Assembly: GCA_016794525.1 (NCBI GenBank)
Contig: JAEUJY010000174.1
Span: 1-64,000 of the forward strand
Origin: Myxococcales bacterium
GTDB lineage: Bacteria; Myxococcota_A; Polyangia; Haliangiales; Haliangiaceae
Direction: 5' to 3'
Length of the DNA stretch: 64,000 nt
Part shown: positions 36,331 through 44,695 of the stretch, one piece after another
How positions within the stretch are numbered: the first letter of the stretch is position 1
Layout: each line of letters begins with the position of its first letter
The notes under the pieces: generated by a model
Database searches by the model: none
What the model was told of the DNA's origin: nothing
Seen by the model: only the letters and a program-made list of their open reading frames with translations
Position numbers and translations under genes: made by a program

Positions 36331-37634
36331 GCCGCCCCCCACGCGTCGCGGGTCAGGTTGCGCGCGCCGGTCGCGGTGACGACGACGTTGTCCTCGATCC
36401 GCACGCCGCCGAACGGGCGCAGCGCGGCGATCGCGGTCCAGTCGAGCAACGGCTGGCGATCGTCGGCGGCGAGCGGCGCCAGCAGCGCGTCGATCACGTA
36501 GCAGCCGGGCTCGATCGTGAACACCTGGTCGACGGCGATCGTGCTGGTGTTGCGCAGGAAGCGGTTGTCGGCGCGCGGCGGGCGCAGCCGCATGCCGACG
36601 TCGTGGACCTGGACGCCGAGCGAGTGGCCGAGGCCGTGCGGGAACAGCGCGCGGGTGACGCCGCGCTCGACCAGCGCCGCCGGGTCGCCCTTGCCGATGC
36701 CCAGCTCGACCAGCGCCGCCGCCAGCAGGTGGTGGGCGCGATCGTGGAGCGCCTCGTACTCGGCGCCGGCGCGCACCTCGCGGCACAGCTGCTGCTGCAG
36801 GCGATCGACCTCGTCGACCAGCGCCGCGAACAGCGTCGCGCCGGCGCCGGCGCCGCGGGCCCAGGTGCGGGTGATGTCGGCGCCGTAGCCCAGGTAGCGG
36901 GCGCCGGCGTCGACCAGCAGCGAGTCGTCGATCAGCGAGGCCGCGGCGCGGCGATCGTACTGCGTGTGGTGCAGCACCGCGGCGTGGGCGCCGCGCGCGA
37001 CGATGTTCTGGTACGGCGCGTCGACCTCGGCCTGATCGCTGGCGGTGAGGTAGGCGAGGTGCAGGCCGAGCTCGCTGACCTCGCGCGCCGCGAACAGCCG
37101 CGCGACGTGGCGGTGGCCGCGCACCGCGCGGGCGGTGGCCTCGGCGAGGCACGCCACCTCGTACGCGGTCTTGCGGGTGCGCAGCGCCTCGGCGGCGGCC
37201 ACCACCGCCGGCGGGTTGAGCGCGACGCCGTCGACGTCGGGCACGCGCTCGCCGATCATCGCCACCCGGCCGCGCGGGAGCGCCGCCACCGCCGCCGCCA
37301 GGTCGCGGACGGTGATCACCGTAAAGCGGTCCCAGAAGACTTCTGACTCGGCGCGCGGCGCCGACTCCCAGTAGTCGCCGGTGTCGACGCGGATCAGCCG
37401 CGGCGACGCGCTGCCGTCGACGATCACGAACGCATCCGGCTCCGGGAGCGGCAGCCAGTGCGCGAACGCCGGGGTGGTGACGGTCGGCCAGGCCTGATCG
37501 TCGAACCGGCTGCGCGGCGCCGGCTGGCCGGCGGCCAGCACGATCGCGTCGAGCTGGTGGGTCGCGAGCAGCTCGCGGTAGCCGCGCCCGAGGGTCGCGA
37601 GGTGGTCGTCGTACAGCGCGCCGAGGTCGAGCAT
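36327..37634 (-). CDS. pepQ: Xaa-Pro dipeptidase (prolidase-type M24 peptidase)
   Basis: 435 residues, close to E. coli PepQ. All five dimetal ligands can be placed: Asp242 (LLVDAGARY), Asp253 (GADITRTW), His337 (HGLGHSLG), Glu375 (FTIEPGCY) and Glu414 (RIEDNVVV). The N-terminal ~150 residues form the usual creatinase-like domain (VIVDGSASPRLIRV, WPxL-type contacts). It hydrolyses Xaa-Pro dipeptides in the cytoplasm. It heads a three-gene leftward unit with tight GTGA overlaps and is divergent from the hybrid kinase with 96 bases between starts. Confidence 0.92.
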   Translation of the reverse strand: MLDLGALYDDHLATLGRGYRELLATHQLDAIVLAAGQPAPRSRFDDQAWPTVTTPAFAHWLPLPEPDAFVIVDGSASPRLIRVDTGDYWESAPRAESEVFWDRFTVITVRDLAAAVAALPRGRVAMIGERVPDVDGVALNPPAVVAAAEALRTRKTAYEVACLAEATARAVRGHRHVARLFAAREVSELGLHLAYLTASDQAEVDAPYQNIVARGAHAAVLHHTQYDRRAAASLIDDSLLVDAGARYLGYGADITRTWARGAGAGATLFAALVDEVDRLQQQLCREVRAGAEYEALHDRAHHLLAAALVELGIGKGDPAALVERGVTRALFPHGLGHSLGVQVHDVGMRLRPPRADNRFLRNTSTIAVDQVFTIEPGCYVIDALLAPLAADDRQPLLDWTAIAALRPFGGVRIEDNVVVTATGARNLTRDAWGAA

Positions 37635-37730
37635 GCGAGGCGGGACCGTACCTCTGGGGTGATGGCGCGTCGAGGGGTCCGGCTGCTACCGTCGACAGGT
37701 GATCGACTCCATCGTCGCGGCGAGGCGCGC

Positions 37731-39344
37731 GTGAGCGACGACGGCGTCGTCGAGCCCTTGCTGGCCGGCACTACCAGCGGCCTCACCGCGGTCGATCGCG
37801 CGCGCGGCGGCGCGGCGGCGTCGGTGCGGGTGGCGATCGCGGCCAGCGCCGGCAGCGCGATCGAGCACGTGATCGCGACGATCGGCTACCACGCGGCGCG
37901 GGCGACGCCGGACCCGGCGGCGGTGACGGCGCTCGTCGATCGCGCGCTGCCGCACGTGGTCCTGCTCGACACGACCGTCGACGGCGCCGCCGCCGTGCTG
38001 GGGGCGTTGATCGCGCAGCGCAACCACCCGCCGGTGATCGCGATCGATCGCGGGCACGGGCCGCGCGGCGACGGCGACCGCTGGCTGGCCGCCGGCGCCG
38101 ACGACTACCTGTCGATCGATCAGCTCACGCCGGCGATCGTCCGGCGGACGATCGAGTCGGCGATCGCCCGCGGCCGCGCCCGCGAGCTGCGCCAGCGCGT
38201 CAGCGAGCTCGATCGCCTCGGCGCGATCGCGACGCTGGCCGCCGGCGTCGCGCACGAGGTCAACAACCCCGCGGCCTACGTGCTGATGAACCTGACGACC
38301 TGCCTCGATCACGTCGTCGAGCTGCGCCGGGCGATGAGCGAGGACGGCCTGCCGCCGAGCGAGCTCGCGCCGCGGGTGGCGATGTTCGACGAGATGACCG
38401 AGATGCTGCAGGACAACGTCCGCGGCCTCGAGCGGATCGTCGCGATCGTCCAGGCGCTGCGCGCGTTCGCGCGGCCCGAGCCCGATCGCGTCGAGCCGAT
38501 CGACGCGGCGGCGGTGTGCCGCGAGGCCTACGAGCTGCTGGGCAGCCAGCTGCGCCACCGCGCGCGGGTCGTGCTCGAGGTCGCGCCGGTGCCGACGATC
38601 GAGGCCGACGCCCGCAAGCTCACGCAGGTCGTGATCAACCTGCTGGCCAGCGCCGCCGAGGCGATCCCGCTCGGCGAGCCCGACCACGAGATCCGGCTGC
38701 GGCTGAGCACGCGCGACGGCTGCCTCGAGCTGGTCGTGAGCGACAGCGGTCGCAAGCTGACGCCCGAGGCCCGGGCGCGGGTGTTCGAGCCGTTCTTCGC
38801 GGGGCGCGGCGGCAGCCCGACCGGCGGGCTCGGGCTGGCGACGGTGCGCGCGCTGGTCGAGCGCATGGGCGGGCGGATCACCGTCGCCGCCGGCGCGCGC
38901 GGCGTCACCGACTTCGTCGTCGTGCTGCCGACGCGGCCCGACGCCGGCGTGGCCGCGGTGCCGGTGGCGATCCCGACGCGGCCGCGCGCGCGGGTGCTGA
39001 TCGTCGACGACGAGGTCGCGCTGACCCGCGCGATGCACCGCCAGCTGCGCGGCCACCACGACGTCACGATCGAGCACGACGCGCGGGCGGCGACGGCGCG
39101 CATCCTCGCCGAGAGCTACGACGTCATCCTGTGCGACGTCATGATGCCCGGCGCCGACGGCCTCGGCCTGCTCGAGTCGCTGCGCCGCGAGCGCCCCGAG
39201 CTGGTGCGGCGGCTGGTGCTGATGACGGCCGGCGTCGCCGATCCGATCCGCGAGCTGGTGGTGGCGCACGGCGGCCAGCTGATCGACAAGCCGGTCCCGA
39301 TCGAGTCGCTGCTCGGGCTGATCGAGCGGGTCCGCGGCGGCTGA
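37731..39344 (+). CDS. REC-histidine kinase-REC hybrid with degenerate ATPase motifs
   Basis: 537 residues from GTG 37731, with GAGG five bases upstream. N-terminal ~35-150 is receiver-like but lacks the paired acidic residues at the start (AIAAS), although Asp80 (VVLLD) remains. HisKA: His175 in AAGVAHEVNNPAAYVLMN. The HATPase (~290-400) has NLLASAAEAI, where the second N-box residue is Ser307 instead of Asn, and DSGRKL (338-343) instead of DxGxGI. The C-terminal receiver (~420-535) looks intact: IVDDE and Asp469 in CDVMMP, Lys520. It may be a weak or non-catalytic kinase whose output is the C-terminal receiver. It is cytosolic, with no input membrane domain. Confidence 0.87.
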   Translation: MSDDGVVEPLLAGTTSGLTAVDRARGGAAASVRVAIAASAGSAIEHVIATIGYHAARATPDPAAVTALVDRALPHVVLLDTTVDGAAAVLGALIAQRNHPPVIAIDRGHGPRGDGDRWLAAGADDYLSIDQLTPAIVRRTIESAIARGRARELRQRVSELDRLGAIATLAAGVAHEVNNPAAYVLMNLTTCLDHVVELRRAMSEDGLPPSELAPRVAMFDEMTEMLQDNVRGLERIVAIVQALRAFARPEPDRVEPIDAAAVCREAYELLGSQLRHRARVVLEVAPVPTIEADARKLTQVVINLLASAAEAIPLGEPDHEIRLRLSTRDGCLELVVSDSGRKLTPEARARVFEPFFAGRGGSPTGGLGLATVRALVERMGGRITVAAGARGVTDFVVVLPTRPDAGVAAVPVAIPTRPRARVLIVDDEVALTRAMHRQLRGHHDVTIEHDARAATARILAESYDVILCDVMMPGADGLGLLESLRRERPELVRRLVLMTAGVADPIRELVVAHGGQLIDKPVPIESLLGLIERVRGG

Positions 39345-39373
39345 GCCGCGCGGTGGGGCGCCGGCGCCGACGG

Positions 39374-40339
39374 TCAGTTGATCGGCGCGGCGGCCTGGGC
39401 GCGGGCGCGCGGCGCGGCCGGCGGCGTCGCGGTGGCGGCGCGCTGGCGCGCGGCGTCGACGTCGAGCGTGCCGCGGGTCAGGAACGACAGGCGGCGCATC
39501 GCGGCGTCCTGGAGCCGGGTCGGCGTCAGCGCCAGCAGCCCGAGGATGACGTTGCCGAACCACGGCGCGACGTAGCGCGCGGCCGGGCGGCGGCGGCGGA
39601 TCGCCTTGTGGATCGCGCGGGCGATCACCTCGGGGCCGACCGCGGTGGCCTCCATGCGCTTGCGCAGCACCTCGGCCTTGGCCAGCGCGCCGGCGTAGGC
39701 GCTGTCCTGGAACTGCGCGACCGGGCTCATCGCGGTGTCGCCGAAGTTGGTGTGGATCGCGCCGGGCTCGATCAGCACGACGTCGATGCCGAAGGCGTGC
39801 AGCTCCATGCGCAGCGCGTCGGACAGCGACTCGAGCGCGTACTTGGTCGAGTTGTACGCGCCGAAGAACGGCAGCGTCATCTTCCCGCCCATGCTCGAGA
39901 CGTTGATGATGCGGCCGCGGCCGCGCGCGCGCATCGCCGGCACGAACGCGCGGGTCACCGCCATCAGGCCGAAGACGTTGGTGTCGTACTGGCGGCGCAG
40001 CTCGGCGTCGCTGATCTCGGTCAGCGGGCCCGCGACGCCGAAGCCGGCGTTGTTGACCAGCACGTCGACGCCGTGGCCGTCGGTCAGGCGATCGACCTCG
40101 GCCACCGCGGCGGCGATCGACGCGGCCGACGTGACGTCGAGCGGCGTGACCGACAGCTGGCCGGGCGCGTCCTTGCGCAACGCCTCGAGCTCGGCGACCC
40201 GGCGGCCGGTGGCGATGACGTGGTAGCCGGCGGCCGCGAGGTGCAGCGCGGTCTGGCGACCGATGCCGGCGGTGGCGCCGGTGATGAGGACGACCTGGCG
40301 GGTGGTGGCGGCGGACGAGCGAGCGGTCGAGGCGGTCAT
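39374..40339 (-). CDS. Short-chain dehydrogenase/reductase (SDR)
   Basis: 321 residues from ATG 40339 with AGGAG upstream. Classical SDR: TGATAGIG (20-27), NNAG (96-99), catalytic Ser149 (NVSS), Tyr162 and Lys166 (YNSTK). The C-terminal extension of ~70 residues has a basic patch (IRRRRPAARYVAPWFGNVIL) and an Ala-rich tail. The substrate is unknown; the layout resembles NAD(P)-dependent dehydrogenases acting on lipids or steroids. It is controlled by the TetR protein encoded upstream: an 18-bp palindrome matching the TetR operator lies 64 bases before its start. Confidence 0.9.
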   Translation of the reverse strand: MTASTARSSAATTRQVVLITGATAGIGRQTALHLAAAGYHVIATGRRVAELEALRKDAPGQLSVTPLDVTSAASIAAAVAEVDRLTDGHGVDVLVNNAGFGVAGPLTEISDAELRRQYDTNVFGLMAVTRAFVPAMRARGRGRIINVSSMGGKMTLPFFGAYNSTKYALESLSDALRMELHAFGIDVVLIEPGAIHTNFGDTAMSPVAQFQDSAYAGALAKAEVLRKRMEATAVGPEVIARAIHKAIRRRRPAARYVAPWFGNVILGLLALTPTRLQDAAMRRLSFLTRGTLDVDAARQRAATATPPAAPRARAQAAAPIN

Positions 40340-40402
40340 GGCGAATCTCCTGTGGCGTGACGAAGGGTTGGTGAGCCTGGAGGCTCAGGAAAGCGATGGA
40401 TG

Positions 40403-40420
40403 GGAATGAATGTTCATTCC
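40403..40420. promoter_or_regulatory. Palindromic operator upstream of the SDR gene (TetR site)
   Basis: GGAATGAATGTTCATTCC is an 8-2-8 palindrome. A nearly identical palindrome lies in front of the TetR gene at 41075-41090. The site is 64 bases before the SDR start codon and downstream of the end of the TetR gene, so the SDR has its own controlled promoter. Confidence 0.8.
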
Positions 40421-40463
40421 GTCATTGGTAAAACATGAACGATTGCGGCATCATGGATGCGCA

Positions 40464-41066
40464 TCAGGCGCGGATGGCTTCCCAGACGCACTGCTCGGCA
40501 GTGCGCCAGGCGGCCTCGTCGAGCGTCAGCTTGCACTCGCCCGCGAAGCGGACGAGGCCGATGAACGCGCCCATGACGATGCCGATCAGGACCATCGGGT
40601 CCGCGTCGCGGACCTCGCCGCGGCGCTGGGCCGCGGCCAGGAAGCCGATGCCGAACTCGCGGATGCGGGCCTCGATCGCGAGGCTGTCGGCGTCGAGGTA
40701 CGAGCGGTGGTTGTGCAGCTCGAGGAACGCGAACCCGAGCGGCTCGTCGACGGCGTAGCGCGCCATCCGGTGCCACAGCGCCTTGAACTGCTCGCGCGCC
40801 ACCGCGTCGACCGGGAAGTCGCGCAGCACGCGCGCCGTCAGCAGCTGCTTGTGCTGGCGGTACAGCTCGTTGACCACCGCCTCCTTCGACGCGAAGTGCC
40901 GATAGATCGTCCCCGCCCCGACCCCCGCCCGCTCCGCGATCTCCGGCACCGTCGTCCCATGGAAGCCCCGCTCCACGAACAGCTCGAGCGCCGCCCCCAG
41001 CACCGCTTCCCGCTTGTCCCCCACCGCTCGGCGGGGCGCGCGCTGCTGCTCTTCCTGGGCTCGCAT
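40464..41066 (-). CDS. TetR-family transcriptional repressor
   Basis: 200 residues from ATG 41066. The N-terminal HTH (AALELFVERGFHGTTVPEIAERAGVGAGTIYRHF pattern) is at ~22-56 and the C-terminal ligand-binding helices follow. A 16-bp palindrome lies nine bases upstream of its start codon, and the same site precedes the SDR gene, so it probably represses itself and the SDR. It is transcribed in the same direction as the SDR. Inducer unknown; SDR substrates are candidates. Confidence 0.9.
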   Translation of the reverse strand: MRAQEEQQRAPRRAVGDKREAVLGAALELFVERGFHGTTVPEIAERAGVGAGTIYRHFASKEAVVNELYRQHKQLLTARVLRDFPVDAVAREQFKALWHRMARYAVDEPLGFAFLELHNHRSYLDADSLAIEARIREFGIGFLAAAQRRGEVRDADPMVLIGIVMGAFIGLVRFAGECKLTLDEAAWRTAEQCVWEAIRA

Positions 41067-41074
41067 CAGTGACG

Positions 41075-41090
41075 GAATGAATATTCATTC
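41075..41090. promoter_or_regulatory. Palindromic operator in front of the TetR gene
   Basis: GAATGAATATTCATTC is a perfect 16-bp palindrome, nine bases upstream of the TetR start codon. It shares both half-sites GAATGAA/TTCATTC with the site at 40403-40420. The position fits autorepression. Confidence 0.82.
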
Positions 41091-41160
41091 TCGCCCAAAA
41101 GCGCAAGTGGGGACAGGATCCTATCCTCCAACATGCTGCAATCAATAGTTAAAATAGCCC

Positions 41161-41279
41161 CCGTGCGTCGCAGAAAGGGACGCTTTTCACCAACCCAAGC
41201 ATCGAGAACTCTGGGGGAATAATCCCAAGCGATCTCGGGCTATTAGGAGCTGAGAAGTGTCCCTTCTCGCGACGCACGG
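41161..41279. repeat. Imperfect inverted repeat element (MITE/REP-like)
   Basis: The arms 41161-41187 and 41253-41279 are inverted copies (22 of 27 positions match by hand count), beginning CCGTGCGTCGC and separated by 65 bases. It lies in an AT-richer gap between the TetR gene and the DUF4091 gene. A second short palindrome-like piece (GGACAGGATCCTATCC) is at 41111-41126. It carries no open frame and could be a small non-autonomous mobile element, a REP-type element or a structured RNA. Confidence 0.55.
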
Positions 41280-41295
41280 CGCTGAAAATTCTTAG

Positions 41296-42765
41296 CTATT
41301 CCGAGGTGATGAGGGGGTAGATCCTGTCCCTCAGGCGCTCCCAGGCGGCGTCGGAGGGGGGCCAGCGGGGCGGGCCGTGGGCGGGGATGATGGTGCGGAC
41401 GAGGGCCATGACGGCGGGGCGGCCGGCGCGGGCGACGGCGGCCTCGAGGAGGAGGCGATCGGTGAGGCCGCGGCGGAGCTGGGCGAGGCGGAGGGACGGC
41501 AGGGCGTCGGGGTAGGCGAGGACGCCGTCGAGGTTGCCGTGGTCTTCGCCGTCGTCGAAGGTGCGCGGGTCGGCGACGAGGTCGTGGGCGGGCGCGAGGT
41601 CGCGGCCGCGGTTGTGGCGGTCGCGCCAGTAGAAGGCGTCCCACACGTACCAGAGCGGGATATCGTGGGCGAAGCCGAGCCAGCCCCACGAGCGCAGCGT
41701 GCCGGCGTCGTCGGCGTCGACGACCATCGCGCCGGCCCAGCCGGGCGCGCCGTTGTACGTCCACGCGCGCTCGGGCGGCAGCGTGCCGCCGCGGACCGCG
41801 TCGGAGGCGATGTAGACGTCGATCGCGTCGCCGAGCGCGGGCGTCGGGCCGTGGGTCACGGCGTAGAGGAAGCGCCCCGGGCCGCCGCCGGCGGCGCGCA
41901 CCCAGCCGCTGACCTCGCGCACCCGGGCCTGGGCCTCGGCGGTGCGCGGTTCGTCGATGGGGATCGCGAACGGCACGACGCCGGTGCCGGCGGTGCGGGC
42001 GATCCACCCGCGCACCTCGGCGTCGACGCCGGCGGCGTCGCGCGGTAGCAGCACCGGCACGTAGCGCAGGCCGGCGACCAGCGGGCGGCGCGTGCCCCAG
42101 CTGTCGGGCGTCAGCTCGGGCGACGCGATCACGCCGTAGCCGCGCAGCAGCGCCGCGTAGTCGCGCTCGGCGGCCAGCGTCGCGTCGGCGCGGTCGCTGC
42201 CGACGACGCGCGCGATCTCGTTCGGGTTGTAGTAGGCCCAGACCCACGGCTGCGCGTCGACGGCGGGCAGCGTGATCGGCTCGATGGTCAGCTCGACCGC
42301 GAACCGCGCGTCGCCGACCGCCAGCTCGCCGCGGTGCACGCCGGCCGCGGCGTCGGCGGGGATCGCGACGTCGAAGTACGCCATCCGCGGCGTCGCGATC
42401 GGCCCGGCGACCGGCCTCAGCCGATCGGGGTAGCGGCCGGCGCCGCGGCTGCGGCCGTACAGCACCGTCGACGGCGACGCGACCACGGCGTGGTCGACCG
42501 CGAAGCCGCGCACGTCGGCGTCGGCCAGCGTCAACGCGACGTCGACCGGATCGGCCGGCGCGCGCACCACCTCGACCCCGAGCACCTCGCCGCGCGCGCC
42601 GCGCAGCCGCACGGTCGCGCCGTCGAAGATCGCCGAGGTCGCCGGCAGGTCGTCGCGCCAGCGCGGGCGCGCGGTCTCGGTCAGCACCTGCAGCGGCGGG
42701 CCGCCTTGCACCTGGCACGCCGCCGCGGCGAGCACCGCCACCGCCAGCGCGGCGCGCGCGGTCAC
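41296..42765 (-). CDS. DUF4091 / glycoside-hydrolase-like lipoprotein
   Basis: 489 residues from GTG 42765, overlapping the stop of the upstream gene (GTGA). VTARAALAVAVLAAAAC is a lipoprotein signal (Cys17). The N-terminal ~170 residues are beta-rich; the middle to C-terminal part (WVWAYYNPNEIAR…FAIPIDEPRTAEAQARVREVSGWV…LYAVTHGP…GWLGFAHDIPLWYVWDAFYWRD…DPRTFDDGEDHGNLDGVLAYP) has the features of DUF4091 proteins, which have a TIM-barrel-like fold related to glycoside hydrolases. The IDEP motif may hold a catalytic acid. Probable polysaccharide-processing lipoprotein on the cell surface. Confidence 0.8.
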   Translation of the reverse strand: MTARAALAVAVLAAAACQVQGGPPLQVLTETARPRWRDDLPATSAIFDGATVRLRGARGEVLGVEVVRAPADPVDVALTLADADVRGFAVDHAVVASPSTVLYGRSRGAGRYPDRLRPVAGPIATPRMAYFDVAIPADAAAGVHRGELAVGDARFAVELTIEPITLPAVDAQPWVWAYYNPNEIARVVGSDRADATLAAERDYAALLRGYGVIASPELTPDSWGTRRPLVAGLRYVPVLLPRDAAGVDAEVRGWIARTAGTGVVPFAIPIDEPRTAEAQARVREVSGWVRAAGGGPGRFLYAVTHGPTPALGDAIDVYIASDAVRGGTLPPERAWTYNGAPGWAGAMVVDADDAGTLRSWGWLGFAHDIPLWYVWDAFYWRDRHNRGRDLAPAHDLVADPRTFDDGEDHGNLDGVLAYPDALPSLRLAQLRRGLTDRLLLEAAVARAGRPAVMALVRTIIPAHGPPRWPPSDAAWERLRDRIYPLITSE

Positions 42766-43454
42766 GAGTAGCGATCGTTGCGCCACGGGTACGCGGTGTT
42801 CGAGTAGCCGCGCTCCTCCCAGAAGCCCAGCCGATCGTCCTCGAGCACCTCGAGCCGCGACACCCACTTGGCGCCCTTCCACGCGTACAGCTGCGGCGTG
42901 ATCACCCGGCACGGCCCGCCGTGCTCGATCTCGAGCGGCGCGCCGTCGAAGGTGTGGACCAGGAGCACGTCGGGCTTGAGCGCCTCGGCCAGCGGCAGGT
43001 TGGTGGTGTAGCCGTCGTAGGCGTGGCACATGACGAACCGCGCGGTCGGCCGCGGCTCGGCGGCCGCCAGCACGTCGGCCAGCCGCACGCCGCGCCAGCG
43101 CATGTTCATCCGCGACCACTTGGTCACGCAGTGGAAGTCGCTGACGTCCTCGACCTGCTCGAACGCCTCGAGGTCGGCCCACGCCAGCGTGCGCGGCGCC
43201 GCGACCGCGCCGTCGACGGCCAGCTTCCAGGTCGCGCGCGGCACCTCGGGCTTGATGCCGAGGTCGAGCACCGGCCACTTCTTGGTCTCGTACTGATCGG
43301 GCGGCAGCTGCGGCATGCCGTGGCGGTTGGTCTGCCCGCTGCCCATCGGCGCGTCGTCGGCCAGCGACGGCGTCGCCTGCATGTCGCGCTGGAACCGCTC
43401 GCGCAGCTTCAGGCGCGCTTCGACGATGCGCGCCAGCTTGTCGTCCTCGGACAT
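42762..43454 (-). CDS. Sulfite-oxidase-fold molybdopterin oxidoreductase (YedY-like, cytosolic)
   Basis: 230 residues. The central region matches the sulfite oxidase molybdopterin-binding fold: WKLAVDGAVAAPRTLAWADLEAF, then DFHCVTKWSR with Cys109 as the predicted Mo ligand, WRGVRLADVL, AYDGYTTNLPL and GGPCRVITPQLYAWKGAKWV. There is no twin-arginine signal, so unlike E. coli MsrP (YedY) it should stay in the cytoplasm unless exported by another route. No haem or membrane partner is adjacent. Substrate unknown. Confidence 0.87.
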   Translation of the reverse strand: MSEDDKLARIVEARLKLRERFQRDMQATPSLADDAPMGSGQTNRHGMPQLPPDQYETKKWPVLDLGIKPEVPRATWKLAVDGAVAAPRTLAWADLEAFEQVEDVSDFHCVTKWSRMNMRWRGVRLADVLAAAEPRPTARFVMCHAYDGYTTNLPLAEALKPDVLLVHTFDGAPLEIEHGGPCRVITPQLYAWKGAKWVSRLEVLEDDRLGFWEERGYSNTAYPWRNDRYS

Positions 43455-43502
43455 GGGCCGACCTTGCCACGAACCGTCGCGACTTGCTCGCGCCGCGGCG
43501 GC

Positions 43503-44030
43503 TCAGGCGAGCAGCGCGAGGGCGTGGTGGAGCGCCGGCACGCCGCGCACGCGCGCGAGGTCGTAGCCCGACCCGGCGAGCGCCGCCGCCAGGATCTCGA
43601 GCGGGCGCCGCCACGCGTCGAGGAACGCGCGGGTCGCGAGCTCGATGGTCGGCGCCGCGCGGAGCGCCGCCGTCGCCGCGCCGACCTCGTCCCAGGCCGC
43701 GTCGACGCGCACGCGCCCGTCGCCCCAGGTCAGCGTCCACACGGCGCGGAAGTCGCTCGACGGGAAGCCGATCACGACCTGCCCGCGGTCGGCCGACGCC
43801 ACCGCGATGACCATGGCGGAGACGTCGTCGCACATGAACGAGAGATCGTACTTGTACGACAGCGACACCTGCGTCGCGTGCCAGCGCAGCGTCAGCTCTT
43901 CGGCGTCGAGGTCGAAGCAATCCTGGATCACGTCGCAGGTGCCAGGGTCGTCGAGCGCGGCGAGCTCGTCGGCCGGGGCCGCGTGGCTGCGCGGCCGGCC
44001 CGCGTCGATGGCGAAGCACGCGGTGGGCAC
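43503..44030 (-). CDS. Hypothetical cytosolic protein coupled to endonuclease III
   Basis: 175 residues from GTG 44030, whose first base is the last base of the nth stop (TAGTG). No signal peptide. Features: DELAALDDPGTCDVIQDCFDLDAEELTLRWHATQVSLSYKYDLSFMCDDVSAMVIAV, then WTLTWGDGRVRVDAAWDEV and a helical C-terminus. The mixed alpha/beta pattern does not match a family I know. Close coupling may only reflect operon packing. Confidence 0.68.
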   Translation of the reverse strand: MPTACFAIDAGRPRSHAAPADELAALDDPGTCDVIQDCFDLDAEELTLRWHATQVSLSYKYDLSFMCDDVSAMVIAVASADRGQVVIGFPSSDFRAVWTLTWGDGRVRVDAAWDEVGAATAALRAAPTIELATRAFLDAWRRPLEILAAALAGSGYDLARVRGVPALHHALALLA

Positions 44031-44695
44031 TACTTGCTCGCCCCGCGGCGCCGCTCGGCGGCGGCGGTGGTCTTGGACATGGCCCACGCGCAGATCGGGC
44101 AGGCGGCGATGACGTGGCCGCGCGCCGGGCAGTACTGCCGGCCGAAGTAGATGATCTGCAGGTGGGCCGCGTTCCAGCGATCCTCGGGGAACAGCGCCTT
44201 CAGGTCGCGCTCGGTGGTGACGACGTCCTTGCCGCTCGACAGGCCCCAGCGCGCGGCCAGCCGGTGGATGTGGGTGTCGACGGGAAACGCCGGCACGCCG
44301 AACGCCTGGGCCATGACCACGCTCGCGGTCTTGTGGCCGACGCCGGGCAGCGCCTCGAGGGCGTCGAAGTCGCGCGGCACCGCGCCGCCGTGATCGCGCA
44401 TCAAGGCGGCGCCCAGCGCGCGCAGGTTCTTGGCCTTGGTCGGCGCCAGGCCGCAGGTGCGGATGTGGCGCAAGATCGTCGCCTCGGGCAGCGCCGCCAG
44501 CGCCGCCGGCGTCGGCGCGTCGGCGAACAGCGCCGGCGTCACCAGGTTGACCCGCGCGTCGGTGGTCTGCGCCGACAACAGCACCGCGCACAGGAGCTGG
44601 AACGGATCGCCGTGGTCGAGCGGGATGCCCGGCTGCGGGAACCGCTCGTCGAGGATCGCCGCGATCCGCGCGGCGCGCTCGGCCTTACGGGACAC
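44030..44695 (-). CDS. nth: Endonuclease III (DNA glycosylase/AP lyase) with unusual C-terminal cysteines
   Basis: 221 residues. The helix-hairpin-helix LPGVGHKTA carries Lys122 and the catalytic Asp140 is in FPVDTH, as in Nth. It removes oxidised pyrimidines from DNA. The usual 4Fe-4S loop of Nth (C-x6-C-x2-C-x5-C) is altered: Cys189, then nine residues, Cys199, two residues, Cys202, and no fourth Cys before the C-terminus. The cluster may be absent or held differently. The start ATG at 44695 overlaps the HTTM gene end. Confidence 0.9.
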   Translation of the reverse strand: MSRKAERAARIAAILDERFPQPGIPLDHGDPFQLLCAVLLSAQTTDARVNLVTPALFADAPTPAALAALPEATILRHIRTCGLAPTKAKNLRALGAALMRDHGGAVPRDFDALEALPGVGHKTASVVMAQAFGVPAFPVDTHIHRLAARWGLSSGKDVVTTERDLKALFPEDRWNAAHLQIIYFGRQYCPARGHVIAACPICAWAMSKTTAAAERRRGASK

